Below, one piece after another: positions 1 to 7,599 of a DNA stretch of 28,173 bases (position 1 is the first letter of the stretch; every line of letters starts with the position of its first letter). The notes under the pieces were generated by a model. The model was given only the letters and a program-made list of their open reading frames with translations. It did no database searches and was not told where the DNA came from. The position numbers were made by a program, and so were the translations under genes. Location of the stretch: IMG/VR virus record IMGVR_UViG_3300005827_000104, positions 1 through 28,173 of that record; one strand, 5' to 3'. Source of the DNA: a virus.

Positions 1-1
1 G

Positions 2-502
2 CCTGCGACCCAGGCTGTGAATGCCGTCGAACCCAACTACTCAGTCCACGAGCAGCTACCCCGCGCAGTCGTCCAGTGGCACACCTATCAAAAGCGCTGG
101 ATGGCGCGCTACTGGCAGAGCAAGGGTGTGCGCATACTGGTGGATATGAACGTCCACCCCCGGTGCATGGAAGATAACCTGGTCGGCGTGCCGGCGGGCT
201 GGTCAGCGTTCTCCACCCGTGGATACAATGGCGACATCTGGAAGATACGTGAGCAGATCGGTATAGCACGTGCTATTGCCTGCAAGAAAGATGTGCTCTT
301 CGTTGTCTACGGTGGCGGACTGCCTGTGAAAGAATTCTGCCAGGCAGATGGCCTGATCTGGCTCCCGGAGCAGGAAAGTGAACGCCGAGACTCCCGATAT
401 GATCCACACGTCCCCGAATGGGCGTGGGAAAAGGTGAAGCATGGCAAACCCGCTGGAACAATCCATCCTATCAGCCGTGAAGGCGAACAGCACAATCGGT
501 GA
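2..502 (+). CDS. DUF4417-like phage protein (5' partial)
   Basis: The frame is open to the left edge, so the N-terminus is probably outside the window; the first start codon inside is GTG at 17. Features resembling the DUF4417 family are an early PNYSV segment (like the PDFSxY motif), a helix with QWHTYQKRWMARYWQ, then ILVDMNVHP, an FSTRGY segment and FVVYGGG near residue 100. Family members are small soluble proteins common in phages and mobile elements, with no established function. The last 62 bases overlap the minor head gene, so the two are probably cotranslated. The family call is from remembered motif pattern only. Confidence 0.6.
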   Translation, partial: PATQAVNAVEPNYSVHEQLPRAVVQWHTYQKRWMARYWQSKGVRILVDMNVHPRCMEDNLVGVPAGWSAFSTRGYNGDIWKIREQIGIARAIACKKDVLFVVYGGGLPVKEFCQADGLIWLPEQESERRDSRYDPHVPEWAWEKVKHGKPAGTIHPISREGEQHNR

Positions 503-1295
503 CTCATTTGCCCGCATTGGCACAAAAGACCACCCGCGAGGGCTGGTGATGACCGCTTACCGGAATGCACAGCGCGCTATGGCCCAGGCGCTCGGCGAAA
601 GTTTCCCGCTTCCATCGGTTATCGAGGTGATGGACGGCCTGACTTCCAACCTGCAAGCCGGCCTGCGCGATGAATTGCAGGATATGTACAACTTTGGGCA
701 AGATGAAGCGGCCCGGCAGCTTGAATTCTACGGGATCGAACCGCCTGATAACCGGGCCAACCCATACTCATCCCAGGTAGAAGCGGCAGTGGCGGCCTGC
801 ATCGCCAAGGCGAACTCGCAATCCAGCACCATCCGGGCGCTGGTACTGACAGGCGCATCACCAGAGCAGATTTTGGGCGGAGAAACTCGCGTTGGCATCC
901 TGCGTCCCACGGATGTGACCAATACCGCAGCATACTGGACTGCGGCGATGGTTGGGGCGGGTTTTGAGTGGCTGGTTGCGCAGCAGCAGACCAATACCAG
1001 CTTTAGCAAACAGGTCGTGGCCGGCCTGGATAACCGGACAACGGATTGCTGCCTGCGGGCGCACGGGCAGATCAAGCCCCTGAATAAAAAATTTACCCTT
1101 GTCGGGGAACCCCGCTTTGCCGACGAACTGGACTGGACACCGTTCCACTACTACTGCCGGTCGTCCGTCGCGTTGTACCTGTCAGAATACGACTATGGAA
1201 TTACCCAGCGAATGCGAAACTCTGCCAGTACCATCCTGAGCGAACGTGCCGCTGGTTTGTTTATTGATCGAGACCCTGCTAACGCATTTGGATAG
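441..1295 (+). CDS. Minor head protein, SPP1 gp7 / phage Mu F type
   Basis: This 284-residue protein is a minor capsid or head-morphogenesis protein, a few copies of which usually sit inside the head near the portal. The C-terminal third carries the signature of the SPP1 gp7/MuF family: VVAGLDNRTTDCCLRAHGQ near residue 192, a linker with F.L.GEP, then W.PFHYYCRSS around residues 232-243. The Cys and His positions match the family. The N-terminal half is helical. The ATG at 441 follows AAAGGTG and lies inside the upstream gene. In related phages the portal gene lies just upstream; here it would be outside the window. Confidence 0.85.
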   Translation: MANPLEQSILSAVKANSTIGDSFARIGTKDHPRGLVMTAYRNAQRAMAQALGESFPLPSVIEVMDGLTSNLQAGLRDELQDMYNFGQDEAARQLEFYGIEPPDNRANPYSSQVEAAVAACIAKANSQSSTIRALVLTGASPEQILGGETRVGILRPTDVTNTAAYWTAAMVGAGFEWLVAQQQTNTSFSKQVVAGLDNRTTDCCLRAHGQIKPLNKKFTLVGEPRFADELDWTPFHYYCRSSVALYLSEYDYGITQRMRNSASTILSERAAGLFIDRDPANAFG

Positions 1296-1304
1296 GAGAT
1301 TGAT

Positions 1305-2456
1305 ATGTCACAATACGCACCCCAAGAGTCCGCTTTTGGCGAACTGCTCACGGCACGCCTGATCCCCCAGGCCGCCTGGCGCTTCGATTACGGGATCAAC
1401 ACCCGGATTGTCAAAACCACGACCGCCAACGGTGGAACCGTTACTGCGGACGGCAACCGGGCAAAGCTCACCAGCAGCGCTCACGTGGCCGGCCTGGCGA
1501 GAGTCGAAACCCTGAAGCGCCTGCGTTACGCACTAGGTGAGGGCGGGCTTCTCCGCATTACGTTTGTCCACGCAACCCCCAAGGCTCTGAGCAAGCAGTA
1601 CTTTGGCCTGGGTGACACCGTTGACCGTTTGTATTTCGGCTACGATGGCCTGGATTGGGGCGTGGGCCGCCGGCGCAGCGGCACGGATCACTTCATCAAG
1701 CTGGCGAGTTTCTCCGGCTCAAACCCTGGGCTTGATTTCGCCAATGGCAACGTTTATCAAATCCGCTACCAGTGGCTTGGGTATGGCTATCTCAGGTTTT
1801 ACTGCCTGAACCCGGACGGCGAGAACCTGGGCTATAGCCTTATGCACACAATTGCATACCCGAACACCAGCGCGGACGTGCATATTCTCAATCCCACCCT
1901 GCCCATTTTCGCCGAAGTCGAGAACGCAGGCAACAACAGTAGCATTGTGGCCTACACCCCCAGCGCTGCCGCCTTTGTGGAAGGCGAAACCGGCGACCAG
2001 GGCAACCCCCTGGATGTGTTCAATTCCTACGACCGCACGGCAAGTTTCTCGGACGCCAACAATAACCACCTGCTCACCATTCGTAACAAATCCGCCTTCC
2101 TGGCAATCGCCAACCGTGTGCCGGTGCAGATCAATTCGATCACGCTCTCACGCGGCTCCGGGGCCGCCTCGACCACAGCGCGCCTGTACAGGTCAGCCAC
2201 GACCGCCGGCGCGCTGGTTTACACCGACGTGGACGCCAGTAACTCCCCGGTTGATGCCAGTCCGACCACCACAACCGTTACCAGCAGCAACGCGGAGCGG
2301 GCTTTCTCCCTGCCGGCAGGCGCGCTGTTTCCCATCGAATTTAAGCCGGGCGAAATGGTGCTCCAACCCGGCGAGAGCCTGACCATCGGCATCCAGAATT
2401 CTGGGGTGCAGGCTACCGAAGTCGTCGCAACCGTGAACTGGAGCGAGTTGTTTTAG
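1305..2456 (+). CDS. Virion protein with lectin-like beta-sandwich region
   Basis: A 383-residue protein rich in Gly, Thr, Ser and aromatic residues, without signal peptide or membrane segment. Residues about 75-200 (RITFVHATPK, YFGLGDTVDRLYFGYDGLDWG, YQIRYQWLGYGYLRFYCLNP) have the alternating aromatic strands of a concanavalin/LamG-like sandwich. Residues about 200-383 resemble a second beta domain, including FKPGEMVLQPGESL. Such proteins in this position are usually head fibres or head-decorating adhesins. It has an AGGAG ribosome site and starts nine bases after the minor head gene. The structural role comes from position and composition; the exact function is not recognised. Confidence 0.6.
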   Translation: MSQYAPQESAFGELLTARLIPQAAWRFDYGINTRIVKTTTANGGTVTADGNRAKLTSSAHVAGLARVETLKRLRYALGEGGLLRITFVHATPKALSKQYFGLGDTVDRLYFGYDGLDWGVGRRRSGTDHFIKLASFSGSNPGLDFANGNVYQIRYQWLGYGYLRFYCLNPDGENLGYSLMHTIAYPNTSADVHILNPTLPIFAEVENAGNNSSIVAYTPSAAAFVEGETGDQGNPLDVFNSYDRTASFSDANNNHLLTIRNKSAFLAIANRVPVQINSITLSRGSGAASTTARLYRSATTAGALVYTDVDASNSPVDASPTTTTVTSSNAERAFSLPAGALFPIEFKPGEMVLQPGESLTIGIQNSGVQATEVVATVNWSELF

Positions 2457-2475
2457 AGAACGACTGTGCTATAAT
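2448..2475 (+). promoter_or_regulatory. Extended -10 sigma70-type promoter for the capsid unit
   Basis: TTGTTT (2448-2453), a 16-base spacer and a perfect TATAAT (2470-2475), with TG one base upstream of the -10 box (2467-2468) forming an extended -10. It overlaps the last codons of the upstream gene and points at the scaffold, cement and major capsid genes. Transcription would begin near 2482, just before the hairpin at 2492. Confidence 0.65.
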
Positions 2476-2491
2476 AGCTTTGTCCGACTGA

Positions 2492-2537
2492 GCAAAACGC
2501 CGGGACGCACTTACAAGAGTGCGTCCCGGCGTTTTGC
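2492..2537 (+). terminator. 19-bp perfect hairpin between virion gene and scaffold
   Basis: Bases 2492-2510 and 2519-2537 are perfect reverse complements, giving a 19-bp stem. A further T-A and a T-G pair may close a four-base ACAA loop. The stem contains AAAACGCC/GGCGTTTT, so an A-run and a T-run lie within it and it could act as a terminator in either direction. No separate long T-run follows. Because a strong promoter lies just upstream, it may instead be a 5' leader stem that stabilises or attenuates the capsid transcript. Confidence 0.6.
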
Positions 2538-2589
2538 GTTAAATCCCCTACGTTACGCCTACGGAAAAGGCGGGAGGAAACAATAGCTT

Positions 2590-3294
2590 ATGCCACCCTT
2601 GTATCGCATTCCTGGTGTATTTTTTGACGTTGACGACCCCGGCAACGGTGCGTTGACGAAGGATAAGAAAACCGACGCTACGGCAGCGGCAAATGCCGGC
2701 CCAACCCAGGAAGAACTCGACCGCCAGTTTTCGGAGCGCGCCAAGCGTGCCCAGGAAGCCGAGCGCAAGCGCCTGCTGGAGTCTTTGGGCGTCCAGTCCG
2801 AAGAAGACCTGAAAACGATTGTCAAGGCGAAACAAGACGCTGACGAGAAGGCAAAAACTGAGCAGCAACGTCTCGCTGACGAAGCCACCAAAGCCAAAGC
2901 CGACGCTGCCAAGCTCAAAGCCGACTCTGACGCGCAAATCGCATCCATGCAAAAGCGCCTGCTCGACAGCGAGATCAAGCTGATCGCATCGAAGCCGGTC
3001 GTGAATGAAAAGGATGGCAAGGTCATCCGGGCCGCCTTCCGCCCGGAAGCCCTGGAAGCCCTGCTCTTGGTCGTTGACCGCAGCGGGATCAAGGACAGCG
3101 AAGGCAAGTACGAGGGCATTGACAAGGCCCTGGAAACCGCTGCGAAGGCCCACGGCTATATGCTTGCGGACACAAGTCCACAGAACTCCACCAACCAGCG
3201 CAAGGGCACTCCCGGCGCAGGTGGTGGCTCAAAGCCCAAGACCGATAGCCGTTCCGATCAAGACGACGACGATCTTGGCTTCCAATCTCTCTAA
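2590..3294 (+). CDS. Capsid scaffolding protein
   Basis: A 234-residue, highly charged helical protein that matches phage scaffolding proteins (DUF4355/GP20-like). Residues about 38-125 form a long coiled coil rich in Lys, Glu, Ala and Gln. A short conserved-type segment (IRAAFRPEALEALLL, about residues 139-153) follows, then a disordered Gly/Ser/Asp-rich tail. Scaffolds guide procapsid assembly through the major capsid protein and leave before DNA packaging. Its position just ahead of the cement and capsid genes fits. GGGAGGAAA lies about ten bases before the ATG. No protease domain is visible. Confidence 0.85.
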   Translation: MPPLYRIPGVFFDVDDPGNGALTKDKKTDATAAANAGPTQEELDRQFSERAKRAQEAERKRLLESLGVQSEEDLKTIVKAKQDADEKAKTEQQRLADEATKAKADAAKLKADSDAQIASMQKRLLDSEIKLIASKPVVNEKDGKVIRAAFRPEALEALLLVVDRSGIKDSEGKYEGIDKALETAAKAHGYMLADTSPQNSTNQRKGTPGAGGGSKPKTDSRSDQDDDDLGFQSL

Positions 3295-3307
3295 TTGAGG
3301 TCACAAA

Positions 3308-3727
3308 ATGGCTGACATTACCCTTGACAGCACCCGTGAACTGAACCCGGTTTTCCCGGAAGTCGCTGAAATCCGCGATTTCAAAGAAGCCGAAACCCTG
3401 GCCGTTGGCGACGTGGTTTATCTCGTCACCACGACCGGCAAGGTGGCAAAGGCTGACGCCGATGCCGCCGGCAAACAACAGGCCCGTGGCATTGTGGTCA
3501 AACGCCAGGGTTCCACCGTCTCCGTGATGAAGCGCGGCTACCTGGCCGGCTTTGCCATCTCTGGCCTGGCTTACGACGCCCAGGTTTTCCTGAGCAATAC
3601 TGCCGGTTCGCTGGCAGATGCGGCGGGAACTATGACCGTCGCGTGCGGGCGTGTTGCCTGCTTCACCAACGACTCCATCACCAAAATCCTGTACGTGGAT
3701 TTTGATTGGCGCATCCAGCACTCGTAA
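3308..3727 (+). CDS. Capsid cement/decoration protein (DUF2190-like)
   Basis: A 139-residue beta-rich protein. VGDVVYLVTTTGKVAKADAD near residues 35-54, a central ARGIVVKRQGSTVSVMKRG segment, and Ala/Gly-rich turns such as VFLSNTAGSLADAAGT match the small DUF2190-type proteins that bind the outer capsid surface and stabilise the shell. It lies directly between scaffold and major capsid genes, the usual place for this gene. The start follows GAGG and lies 13 bases after the scaffold stop. Confidence 0.75.
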   Translation: MADITLDSTRELNPVFPEVAEIRDFKEAETLAVGDVVYLVTTTGKVAKADADAAGKQQARGIVVKRQGSTVSVMKRGYLAGFAISGLAYDAQVFLSNTAGSLADAAGTMTVACGRVACFTNDSITKILYVDFDWRIQHS

Positions 3728-3742
3728 AAGGAGCCTAATCCA

Positions 3743-4819
3743 ATGACCGCTACCACCATCGCGGGCATCCTGCAAATCGAAGATGCCGCAAACACCTATG
3801 TAAATACGGTCGGCGAACAGAGCATCTATGATGCCGTTGGGGAATATACCCGCCGGCTCAATGCGTCTCTGGAACGCCTTACCGGTCTTTTCGTTCAGCG
3901 CACAACGACCGACCACAAATTCCGCTACTACCTCCCCGGCAACCGCGAGTTGCAGAGTCAGGGCGGTATGGGCCGGCCTGCTGAACAGAAGTTCAAGGCT
4001 TACTACGATGTGGCCCTGCCCATCTTCCAGTACGGGGATGCGGTAGGCTCGACTTTCATTGACGCGGCCTACATGACCGTAGCCGACGTTGATCGCCAGG
4101 TCGCCGAAATCCGGCTTGCTGCGCGCAAGCGCCTGCGCAAGTCGGTCTTGCAGGCCCTGTTCAACAACGCCGATCTGACCTACGAAGACTTGGTCTTTGG
4201 CACGCTCATAGTGAAGCCCCTGGCAAACGGTGACGCCGTCGAGTATCCGCCCCTGCCCGGTTACGACACCCTGGCGACCGCAAATCATTTTGCGGTAACC
4301 GGCTACGCTGTTGCGGCTATCTCGGACATCAACAACCCGATTGCCACGCACGCGGCTACCCTGCTTGCCAGTTACCCGGACGAGATTGACGGCATCGTGT
4401 TCATCGCCACCAACATGACCCCCTACGTCAAGGCCCTCACCAACTTCATGGAAGTTGGTGATCCCCGCATTATCAAGGGCGGCCTGGCTGATCGTCTGGT
4501 GAACCTTCCCGGCGCTGTGCCAGGCAAGATCATTGGGCGCTGCGACGAGATGTGGGTGAGCGAATGGCCCGATTTGCCTGCCAATTACTCTATCTCCATC
4601 GCCCCCAGCGCGGAGAAGCCCCTGCAACGGCGCATTGATATGCCCGGCACTGGCCTGCCCAGCGAACTCACGCTGATCAAGCAGAGCGACTTGTTCCCGT
4701 TCAGCAAGTCTGAATGGATGTGGCGCTACGGCATGGGCGTTGTCAATCGCCTGAACGGCTTTGTGCTGGAATGCGGTGTTGGTGGCTCGTACACCATCCC
4801 GACCAGCCTGGCCTACTAA
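3743..4819 (+). CDS. Major capsid protein (HK97-fold)
   Basis: A 358-residue protein in the capsid position, probably the shell subunit. Visible features are an N-terminal helical arm, an E-loop-like region around FRYYLPGNRELQSQG (residues about 59-73), a helical stretch with VADVDRQVAEIRLAARKRLR (about 111-130), and a C-terminal beta region with RYGMGVVNRLNGFVLE. This layout fits HK97-fold capsids of the type found with separate scaffold genes. AAGGAG lies ten bases before the ATG. No N-terminal protease-delta domain is present, consistent with the separate scaffold. The call rests on context and fold-like layout rather than one diagnostic motif. Confidence 0.85.
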   Translation: MTATTIAGILQIEDAANTYVNTVGEQSIYDAVGEYTRRLNASLERLTGLFVQRTTTDHKFRYYLPGNRELQSQGGMGRPAEQKFKAYYDVALPIFQYGDAVGSTFIDAAYMTVADVDRQVAEIRLAARKRLRKSVLQALFNNADLTYEDLVFGTLIVKPLANGDAVEYPPLPGYDTLATANHFAVTGYAVAAISDINNPIATHAATLLASYPDEIDGIVFIATNMTPYVKALTNFMEVGDPRIIKGGLADRLVNLPGAVPGKIIGRCDEMWVSEWPDLPANYSISIAPSAEKPLQRRIDMPGTGLPSELTLIKQSDLFPFSKSEWMWRYGMGVVNRLNGFVLECGVGGSYTIPTSLAY

Positions 4820-4830
4820 GGGGTGATCTG

Positions 4831-5052
4831 ATGGCATCCGCTCAAATTCTCGCTGCGCGCCAGGCCCAGGCGGCCCGTGACCAGGCCGACGCCATGCAAA
4901 AGATGGCGGCTGAACTGGCCGAAGTCAAGGCCCAGCTTGCCGAAGTCCTGGCAATCCTGCGCCCTGCGCCGGCTCCCGAAGTGGCCGTCGAACCGGCTCC
5001 CGAAATGGACGCCCAGCCCGCTGGGAAGCCTGCCAACAAGCAAACCAAGTAA
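4831..5052 (+). CDS. Small coiled-coil protein after capsid gene
   Basis: A 73-residue protein starting at the ATG at 4831, eleven bases after the capsid stop and preceded by GGGGTGA. Residues about 5-45 are a continuous Ala/Glu/Gln-rich coiled coil (DQADAMQKMAAELAEVKAQL). The remainder is a Pro/Ala-rich tail ending in Lys. An upstream in-frame start inside the capsid gene is unlikely because that extension is not protein-like and this ATG is better placed. A minor capsid or assembly role is possible from position alone. It is the last gene before the terminator at 5055. Confidence 0.65.
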   Translation: MASAQILAARQAQAARDQADAMQKMAAELAEVKAQLAEVLAILRPAPAPEVAVEPAPEMDAQPAGKPANKQTK

Positions 5053-5054
5053 GC

Positions 5055-5083
5055 AAAAGGGGCGGGGTATCCCGCCCCTTTTT
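5055..5083 (+). terminator. Intrinsic terminator ending the capsid unit
   Basis: A 12-bp perfect stem (5055-5066 with 5071-5082), GC-rich, with a GTAT loop and five T residues (5079-5083). Together with the promoter at 2448 it would bound a transcription unit of scaffold, cement, capsid and coiled-coil genes. Confidence 0.85.
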
Positions 5084-5096
5084 GAAAGGCTCACCA

Positions 5097-5756
5097 ATGG
5101 CTCCTAAACCACATATTGCAACTGCCGAGTACATCCGCACCAAGTGGCTGGATGTTATGAATCGCCTGCGCATCGGTGACGTTGAAGTCACTGCCAGCGC
5201 TGCTGAGTTGAACAGCCTGGATGGCCTGACCGCATCCACGGCAGAACTGAACCTGAACGATCTGAGCGCGGTTGGCGCGCTGGTCAAGGTCAAAAAGCTG
5301 GAAATCTCCGCCACCCCCACCGGCTCAGAGCAGGACACCCTTTGGGACTTGCCCGCAAAATCCATCGTGCTTGATGTGCTTTTGGATGTAACCACCCTGG
5401 AAGCAACCGGCACGACCAAAACCATGGACATCGGGTTGAAATCCGGTGAGTCGGGTGGAGATGCGGACGGGTTCGCTGTCGCTATCAACTGCGCTGCTGC
5501 TGGCCTGGTGCGCCCCGGAGTCGTCACGACTGCCGGCGCGACCGAGACCTACGTCAGTGATTTCTCCCGTGGTGCTTTCCTGCGCCAGGGTATCCCGCTG
5601 GCCGGCGCAAACGTAGTGGGTGACGAAGGTTCCTACTACGAAAAGCCCCACCTTTCCACCAGCGTGACTGCCAAGTCGGTCACGTATACAGCCAAGTCTG
5701 CCAACTGGGCAGAGTTCCGTGGCGCGATTTACGTTCTGTATATCGAGCTTGGCTAA
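5097..5756 (+). CDS. Head decoration / head-fibre-like virion protein
   Basis: A 219-residue protein from the ATG at 5097, preceded by GAAAGG. A TTG at 5082 in the same frame lies inside the terminator and is a poor start. Residues about 26-53 carry a double motif, TASAAELNSLDGLTAS then TAELNLNDLS; this AELN-LDG repeat is common in phage head-decoration and fibre proteins. The remainder is beta-rich, with Asp/Gly turns and a YVLYIELG end. Its position between capsid and joining genes suggests a capsid surface protein. Exact function is not established. Confidence 0.65.
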   Translation: MAPKPHIATAEYIRTKWLDVMNRLRIGDVEVTASAAELNSLDGLTASTAELNLNDLSAVGALVKVKKLEISATPTGSEQDTLWDLPAKSIVLDVLLDVTTLEATGTTKTMDIGLKSGESGGDADGFAVAINCAAAGLVRPGVVTTAGATETYVSDFSRGAFLRQGIPLAGANVVGDEGSYYEKPHLSTSVTAKSVTYTAKSANWAEFRGAIYVLYIELG

Positions 5757-5760
5757 AGAT

Positions 5761-5772
5761 TTATCAACATAA
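5761..5772 (+). promoter_or_regulatory. TTA-N6-TAA site before the head-tail joining genes
   Basis: TTATCAACATAA in the 25-base gap before the gene at 5782, identical to the 12 bases at 16640-16651. It is followed by GGTCATAG, a weaker version of the RTTYACAG tail seen at other copies. It may be a regulator-binding site. No clear -35/-10 pair accompanies it. Confidence 0.35.
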
Positions 5773-5781
5773 GGTCATAGC

Positions 5782-6222
5782 ATGGCATACACACGAGTAG
5801 ATGCAGAAACATCCCTGGTAAGCCGCCTGAAGGCCAAGATGGCAGCAGCGGACTTCGCAACAACCACCGCAGGCAGTAACGCCGATTTGAACGACCCGTT
5901 CGCGGTTTCCCTTCGCAAGATGGGGAAACCGGCGACAAACCCAATTACTGATGGTGATTTATCTGGCCTGAGTGACGCCGAATGGGATGAATTTCTCGAC
6001 CGCGCAGAACTGCGCACACTCGAAAATATTGCCGGAAATATTGACCTGGTGGACATTACAGTTGGCCCGCGACGTGAGTCGTTGGGCCAACTGACTGACC
6101 AAGTAGAGAAGGCGATTGCCAGGCTGAGCAAGAAAATCTCCCTGGCTTATGGTGAGGGGCTTTCCAGCCTGTCTACCGGAAGCCTTACACTGGATTTCCA
6201 GGAGACCAATGAGCAGCTTTAG
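5782..6222 (+). CDS. Head-tail connector/adaptor protein (putative)
   Basis: A 146-residue helical protein, first of four overlapping or tightly packed joining genes. An LSGLSDAEWDEFLDRAELRTLENIAG segment (residues about 54-79) and a C-terminal helix with QLTDQVEKAIARLSKKI resemble the gp6/gp15-type adaptor proteins that dock under the portal. The start at 5782 follows AAGG. The name rests mainly on order (capsid, adaptor, stopper, tail completion, terminator) and size. No signature motif is recognised. Confidence 0.55.
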   Translation: MAYTRVDAETSLVSRLKAKMAAADFATTTAGSNADLNDPFAVSLRKMGKPATNPITDGDLSGLSDAEWDEFLDRAELRTLENIAGNIDLVDITVGPRRESLGQLTDQVEKAIARLSKKISLAYGEGLSSLSTGSLTLDFQETNEQL

Positions 6223-6541
6223 CAGGATGGCAACTGTCGAAGCATCCACGAAGCGTGTGCCTGCAATAACTGGTGGAAAGCGCGGAGAGGCGACAACATT
6301 CATCGCCAGTCTGTTTTGTACCCCGCTCGATCCAGTTGATGCAGAAATCATGCGCCGGCTGAACCTTGGCACGGCGCACGAACTGCTCCAAACGTTCGTG
6401 GATGCGACTCATGACATCCGCGAGGGCGATCACCTGGTGGTCAAATCTTCCGGGAAAGCCTACCCCGTTCGCGCAACCGAAGACTGGGCCTGGCGCAAAG
6501 GAACCTACCGACGCCTGGTTATCGAGGACTTAAAAGCATGA
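6209..6541 (+). CDS. Head-closure / stopper-like protein
   Basis: A 110-residue protein starting at ATG 6209 with CAGGAG just upstream, overlapping the adaptor gene by 14 bases. It is beta-rich, with HDIREGDHLVVKSSGKAYPVRA in the second half, the strand-turn-strand pattern typical of small head-tail joining (stopper) proteins that close the connector after packaging. An upstream in-frame start at 6149 would give a less protein-like leader inside the previous gene and is not preferred. Confidence 0.65.
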   Translation: MSSFSRMATVEASTKRVPAITGGKRGEATTFIASLFCTPLDPVDAEIMRRLNLGTAHELLQTFVDATHDIREGDHLVVKSSGKAYPVRATEDWAWRKGTYRRLVIEDLKA

Positions 6542-6918
6542 CCATGCTGACCATCAACGGTCTACAAAAGGCGCAGCGATGGAATGCCCGCGCAATTGCC
6601 AATCTCAAGCCTGGCGGCGATGTTCCTCGCGCCATCCAGATCATCGTCACCCAGCTACACCGCTACGAACTGACGGTGGCCCACGTGGATACCGGCGCAA
6701 TGCGCGCCAGCATCCGCATGGAAGTCAACGGTATGCGCGGCAGAACCTATGTTGATCCCCAGGCGCGCAATCCGCGCACCGGAATGCTGACCAGCGTGTA
6801 CGCTGAGGCCGAGGAGGCGCGGGGCGGGGAACACGCATTTGCTTCGCGCACCGTGAACGAAGCTGCGCCCCGGATCATCAACCAGGCGCTTGGTTATATC
6901 GGCAGGAGTCTGACATGA
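6538..6918 (+). CDS. HK97 gp10-like tail completion / neck protein
   Basis: A 126-residue protein overlapping the stopper gene by four bases (ATGA). VDTGAMRASIRMEV (residues about 50-63), YAEAEEARGGEHAFASRTVNEA (about 90-111) and the final helix fit the HK97 gp10 family: a D-T-G-x-(L/M)-R-x-S core, then a Tyr-Ala-Glu segment, then a helix ending the protein. Members join head to tail. A second ATG six bases downstream is possible, but the coupled one fits better. Confidence 0.8.
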   Translation: MTMLTINGLQKAQRWNARAIANLKPGGDVPRAIQIIVTQLHRYELTVAHVDTGAMRASIRMEVNGMRGRTYVDPQARNPRTGMLTSVYAEAEEARGGEHAFASRTVNEAAPRIINQALGYIGRSLT

Positions 6919-7388
6919 CCGTAGCCACATCTCGAAAAACAGCCCGAAAAGCGCTGGCATCGCTGCTGGACACGGCACTTTCCAGTTACCTGGTAAGCGG
7001 GGATCACGTTACGGCGTACCCCCCGGCTGATTTTACGCTTTCGCCAAAAATATTCGTGCGCTCCGCCGGCACATATAGTGATCGGCGTGGGGTAGGCCAG
7101 CAATTTGGGTTTAACAAGTTCGCGCTTGAAATCTGGATTTATGTAAGCGCAGCAAACAAAGACCCCGGCAATACCCCGGAGGCCGTGGCTGATCTTCTGG
7201 ACGACATCGAAGCGGTAGTCAGAAAAACAATCCTGGACAACCCCAAGAATGCCGCCTGGAATGCCATCCGCCAGCCAGAAGGCGAGAAAACAGAAATTGT
7301 CCAACTCGAGGGCAAGGCCACGGGTGGCAGTCCCTACGATGTAGAAATCATGCCCGTTGAGGTTGAAATTTATGACACCCAAGCGTAA
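6915..7388 (+). CDS. Tail terminator-like protein
   Basis: A 157-residue protein coupled to the gene before it by ATGA overlap, with AGGAG upstream. An N-terminal helix (ARKALASLLDTALSSYLVS) is followed by an alpha/beta domain with FALEIWIYVSAAN, a helix with AVADLLDDIEAVVRKTI, and an edge strand YDVEIMPVEVEIYD. This layout, and the position directly before the tail tube, match tail terminator proteins (gpU/gp17-like) that cap the tail tube. The residue-level similarity is weak. Confidence 0.65.
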   Translation: MTVATSRKTARKALASLLDTALSSYLVSGDHVTAYPPADFTLSPKIFVRSAGTYSDRRGVGQQFGFNKFALEIWIYVSAANKDPGNTPEAVADLLDDIEAVVRKTILDNPKNAAWNAIRQPEGEKTEIVQLEGKATGGSPYDVEIMPVEVEIYDTQA

Positions 7389-7599
7389 AGAGTTACTCAC
7401 ACAAATTGACAGCGCCAGCGCGGCCATTGTGAAATACAAAGGCCACGGCGCTTTTATCCCAGGCGTTCCTGCGCGGGATATGACCCCCGTTGAGTGGGAG
7501 AGTCTTCCCCAGGCACTCCGTGACCAGGCTATCCAGGCCGATCTGTATATGGCCGTCGAAGCCGCGAGCGAACCCGTTGAACAAAAGGATGGTGGCTAA
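7372..7599 (+). CDS. Small unknown protein in tail operon
   Basis: A 75-residue protein starting at ATG 7372 with GAGG nearby, overlapping the upstream gene by 17 bases and ending in a TAATG junction with the tail tube gene. It reads as an N-terminal helix (KELLTQIDSASAAIVKYKG), a loop FIPGVPARDMTPVEWESLP, and an acidic helix. No signal peptide or membrane segment. The tight overlaps show it belongs to the tail operon. I do not recognise a family. Confidence 0.6.
   Translation: MTPKRKELLTQIDSASAAIVKYKGHGAFIPGVPARDMTPVEWESLPQALRDQAIQADLYMAVEAASEPVEQKDGG

Noticed and set aside
3089-4837. Long open frame on the - strand opposite the capsid genes
   Set aside because: It mirrors capsid, cement and scaffold genes with good + strand ribosome sites. 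Its openness follows from codon bias and its product has no recognisable family.
5082-5096. Upstream TTG start for the head decoration gene
   Set aside because: It lies in the T-run of the terminator hairpin, while ATG 5097 has a good ribosome site.
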